Shown: in pieces, positions 63,838 to 64,000 of the stretch | How positions within the stretch are numbered: position 1 is the stretch's first letter | How the letters are laid out: each line of letters opens with the position of its first letter | NCBI GenBank assembly: GCA_016931615.1 | Contig: JAFGEL010000072.1 | Location: 1 to 64,000 of the forward strand | Length of the DNA stretch: 64,000 nucleotides | Source: Desulfuromonadales bacterium | GTDB taxonomy: Bacteria; Desulfobacterota; Desulfuromonadia; Desulfuromonadales; Geopsychrobacteraceae | Direction: 5' to 3' | Notes under the pieces: generated by a model | What the model was told of the DNA's origin: nothing | Database searches by the model: none | What the model saw: the letters and a program-made list of their open reading frames with translations, nothing else | Program-made: the position numbers and the translations under genes

Positions 63838-64000
63838 ATGATCAATGCCAATGACCTGCGTCGCGGCACTATCTTCCAACAGGATAGCGCACCCTGCCTG
63901 GTCCTCGATGTCAGCTTTCAATCCCCGACAGCGCGCGGCGGCAACACCCTGGTCAAAACAAAATACCGCAATCTGATGACCGGGCAGGTTCTCAACAGCA
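63838..64000 (+). CDS. efpL: Elongation factor P-like protein EfpL (YeiP), 5' part
   Basis: Only the first 54 codons lie in the window. The KOW-like N-terminal domain reads INANDLRRGTIFQQDSAPCLVLDVSFQSPTARGGNTLVKTKYRNLMTGQV. The loop SPTARG in place of the EF-P PGKG loop identifies the EfpL/YeiP group, which relieves ribosome stalling but lacks the modified Lys of EF-P at that position. The start follows AAGGAG. The gene runs off the right edge. Confidence 0.85.
   Translation, partial: MINANDLRRGTIFQQDSAPCLVLDVSFQSPTARGGNTLVKTKYRNLMTGQVLNS

Noticed and set aside
1-64000. CRISPR array, prophage or defence island
   Set aside because: No regularly spaced direct repeats, cas genes, phage structural genes, integrases or recognisable defence genes were seen on either strand.

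Overview
The window looks like a chromosomal segment of a Desulfuromonadales-type bacterium (Desulfobacterota: the Geobacter, Desulfuromonas, Geopsychrobacter group). This is inferred from gene content, not from a marker gene. The indicators are two copies of the DUF4212 plus SSS-family acetate-type symporter with a CBS/DUF294 protein, a bacteriohemerythrin, a chemoreceptor with a periplasmic c-type heme motif, several histidine kinases, a TAXI-type TRAP transporter, and dense Gram-negative gene packing. There are no rRNA or tRNA genes, no CRISPR array and no prophage. Mobile DNA is limited to one MITE-like element (about 42234-42402) and a possible IS200/IS605-like end at the left edge.

Layout. 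0.4-8.5 kb: IclR regulator, then two DUF4212/SSS symporter modules separated by a small membrane protein and a cNMP/CBS/DUF294 regulator. 8.5-17.6 kb (minus strand): asnS, a periplasmic-sensor histidine kinase and an NtrC-type regulator, followed by a sigma-54-type promoter with upstream palindromes, a TAXI-TRAP binding protein, a terminator hairpin, the fused TRAP permease and a universal stress protein. 17.8-22 kb (minus): a binding protein, a multi-PAS histidine kinase and a bacteriohemerythrin in one apparent operon. 22-29.4 kb: prfC, a lipid A acyltransferase, upp-uraA, a DUF123 protein, a HAD hydrolase and a DUF1015 protein. 29.5-35 kb: promoter, cobalamin riboswitch with terminator, btuB-like receptor, btuF, btuC and a btuD fused to an extra C-terminal domain. 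35-39.4 kb: aapJQMP amino-acid ABC transporter. 39.6-43.2 kb: receiver-GGDEF protein, FadR-type regulator, single-domain asparaginase, MITE, DUF134 and DUF302 proteins. 43.7-48.5 kb: livJHMGF branched-chain amino-acid transporter. 48.7-52.4 kb: heme chemoreceptor, arfB, aldo/keto reductase. 52.5-59.7 kb: aceE, an E2-like protein lacking the catalytic motif, a GIDE/EF-hand membrane protein, lemA and a J-domain protein. 60.2-64 kb: small secreted protein, a PurF-like protein with Ser in place of the catalytic Cys, a cupin, a small CxxC protein, a PaaI-type thioesterase and the 5' end of an efpL (yeiP)-like gene.

Functionally the region is dominated by uptake of small organic acids, amino acids and B12, each with its own control. 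The most coherent circuit is the two-component/sigma-54/TAXI-TRAP block, where sensor, regulator, enhancer-like palindromes, -24/-12 promoter and transporter can all be read from the sequence. The most unusual items are the E2-like protein with a destroyed catalytic motif beside an intact AceE, the GIDE/EF-hand, LemA and DnaJ-like gene set, the Cys-to-Ser PurF homologue, the BtuD C-terminal fusion and the binding protein/kinase/hemerythrin operon. Three binding-protein genes (TAXI, aapJ, livJ) are each followed by a stable hairpin before the permease gene, a repeated layout for making more binding protein than permease.

All family calls come from reading the translations; no database search was run.
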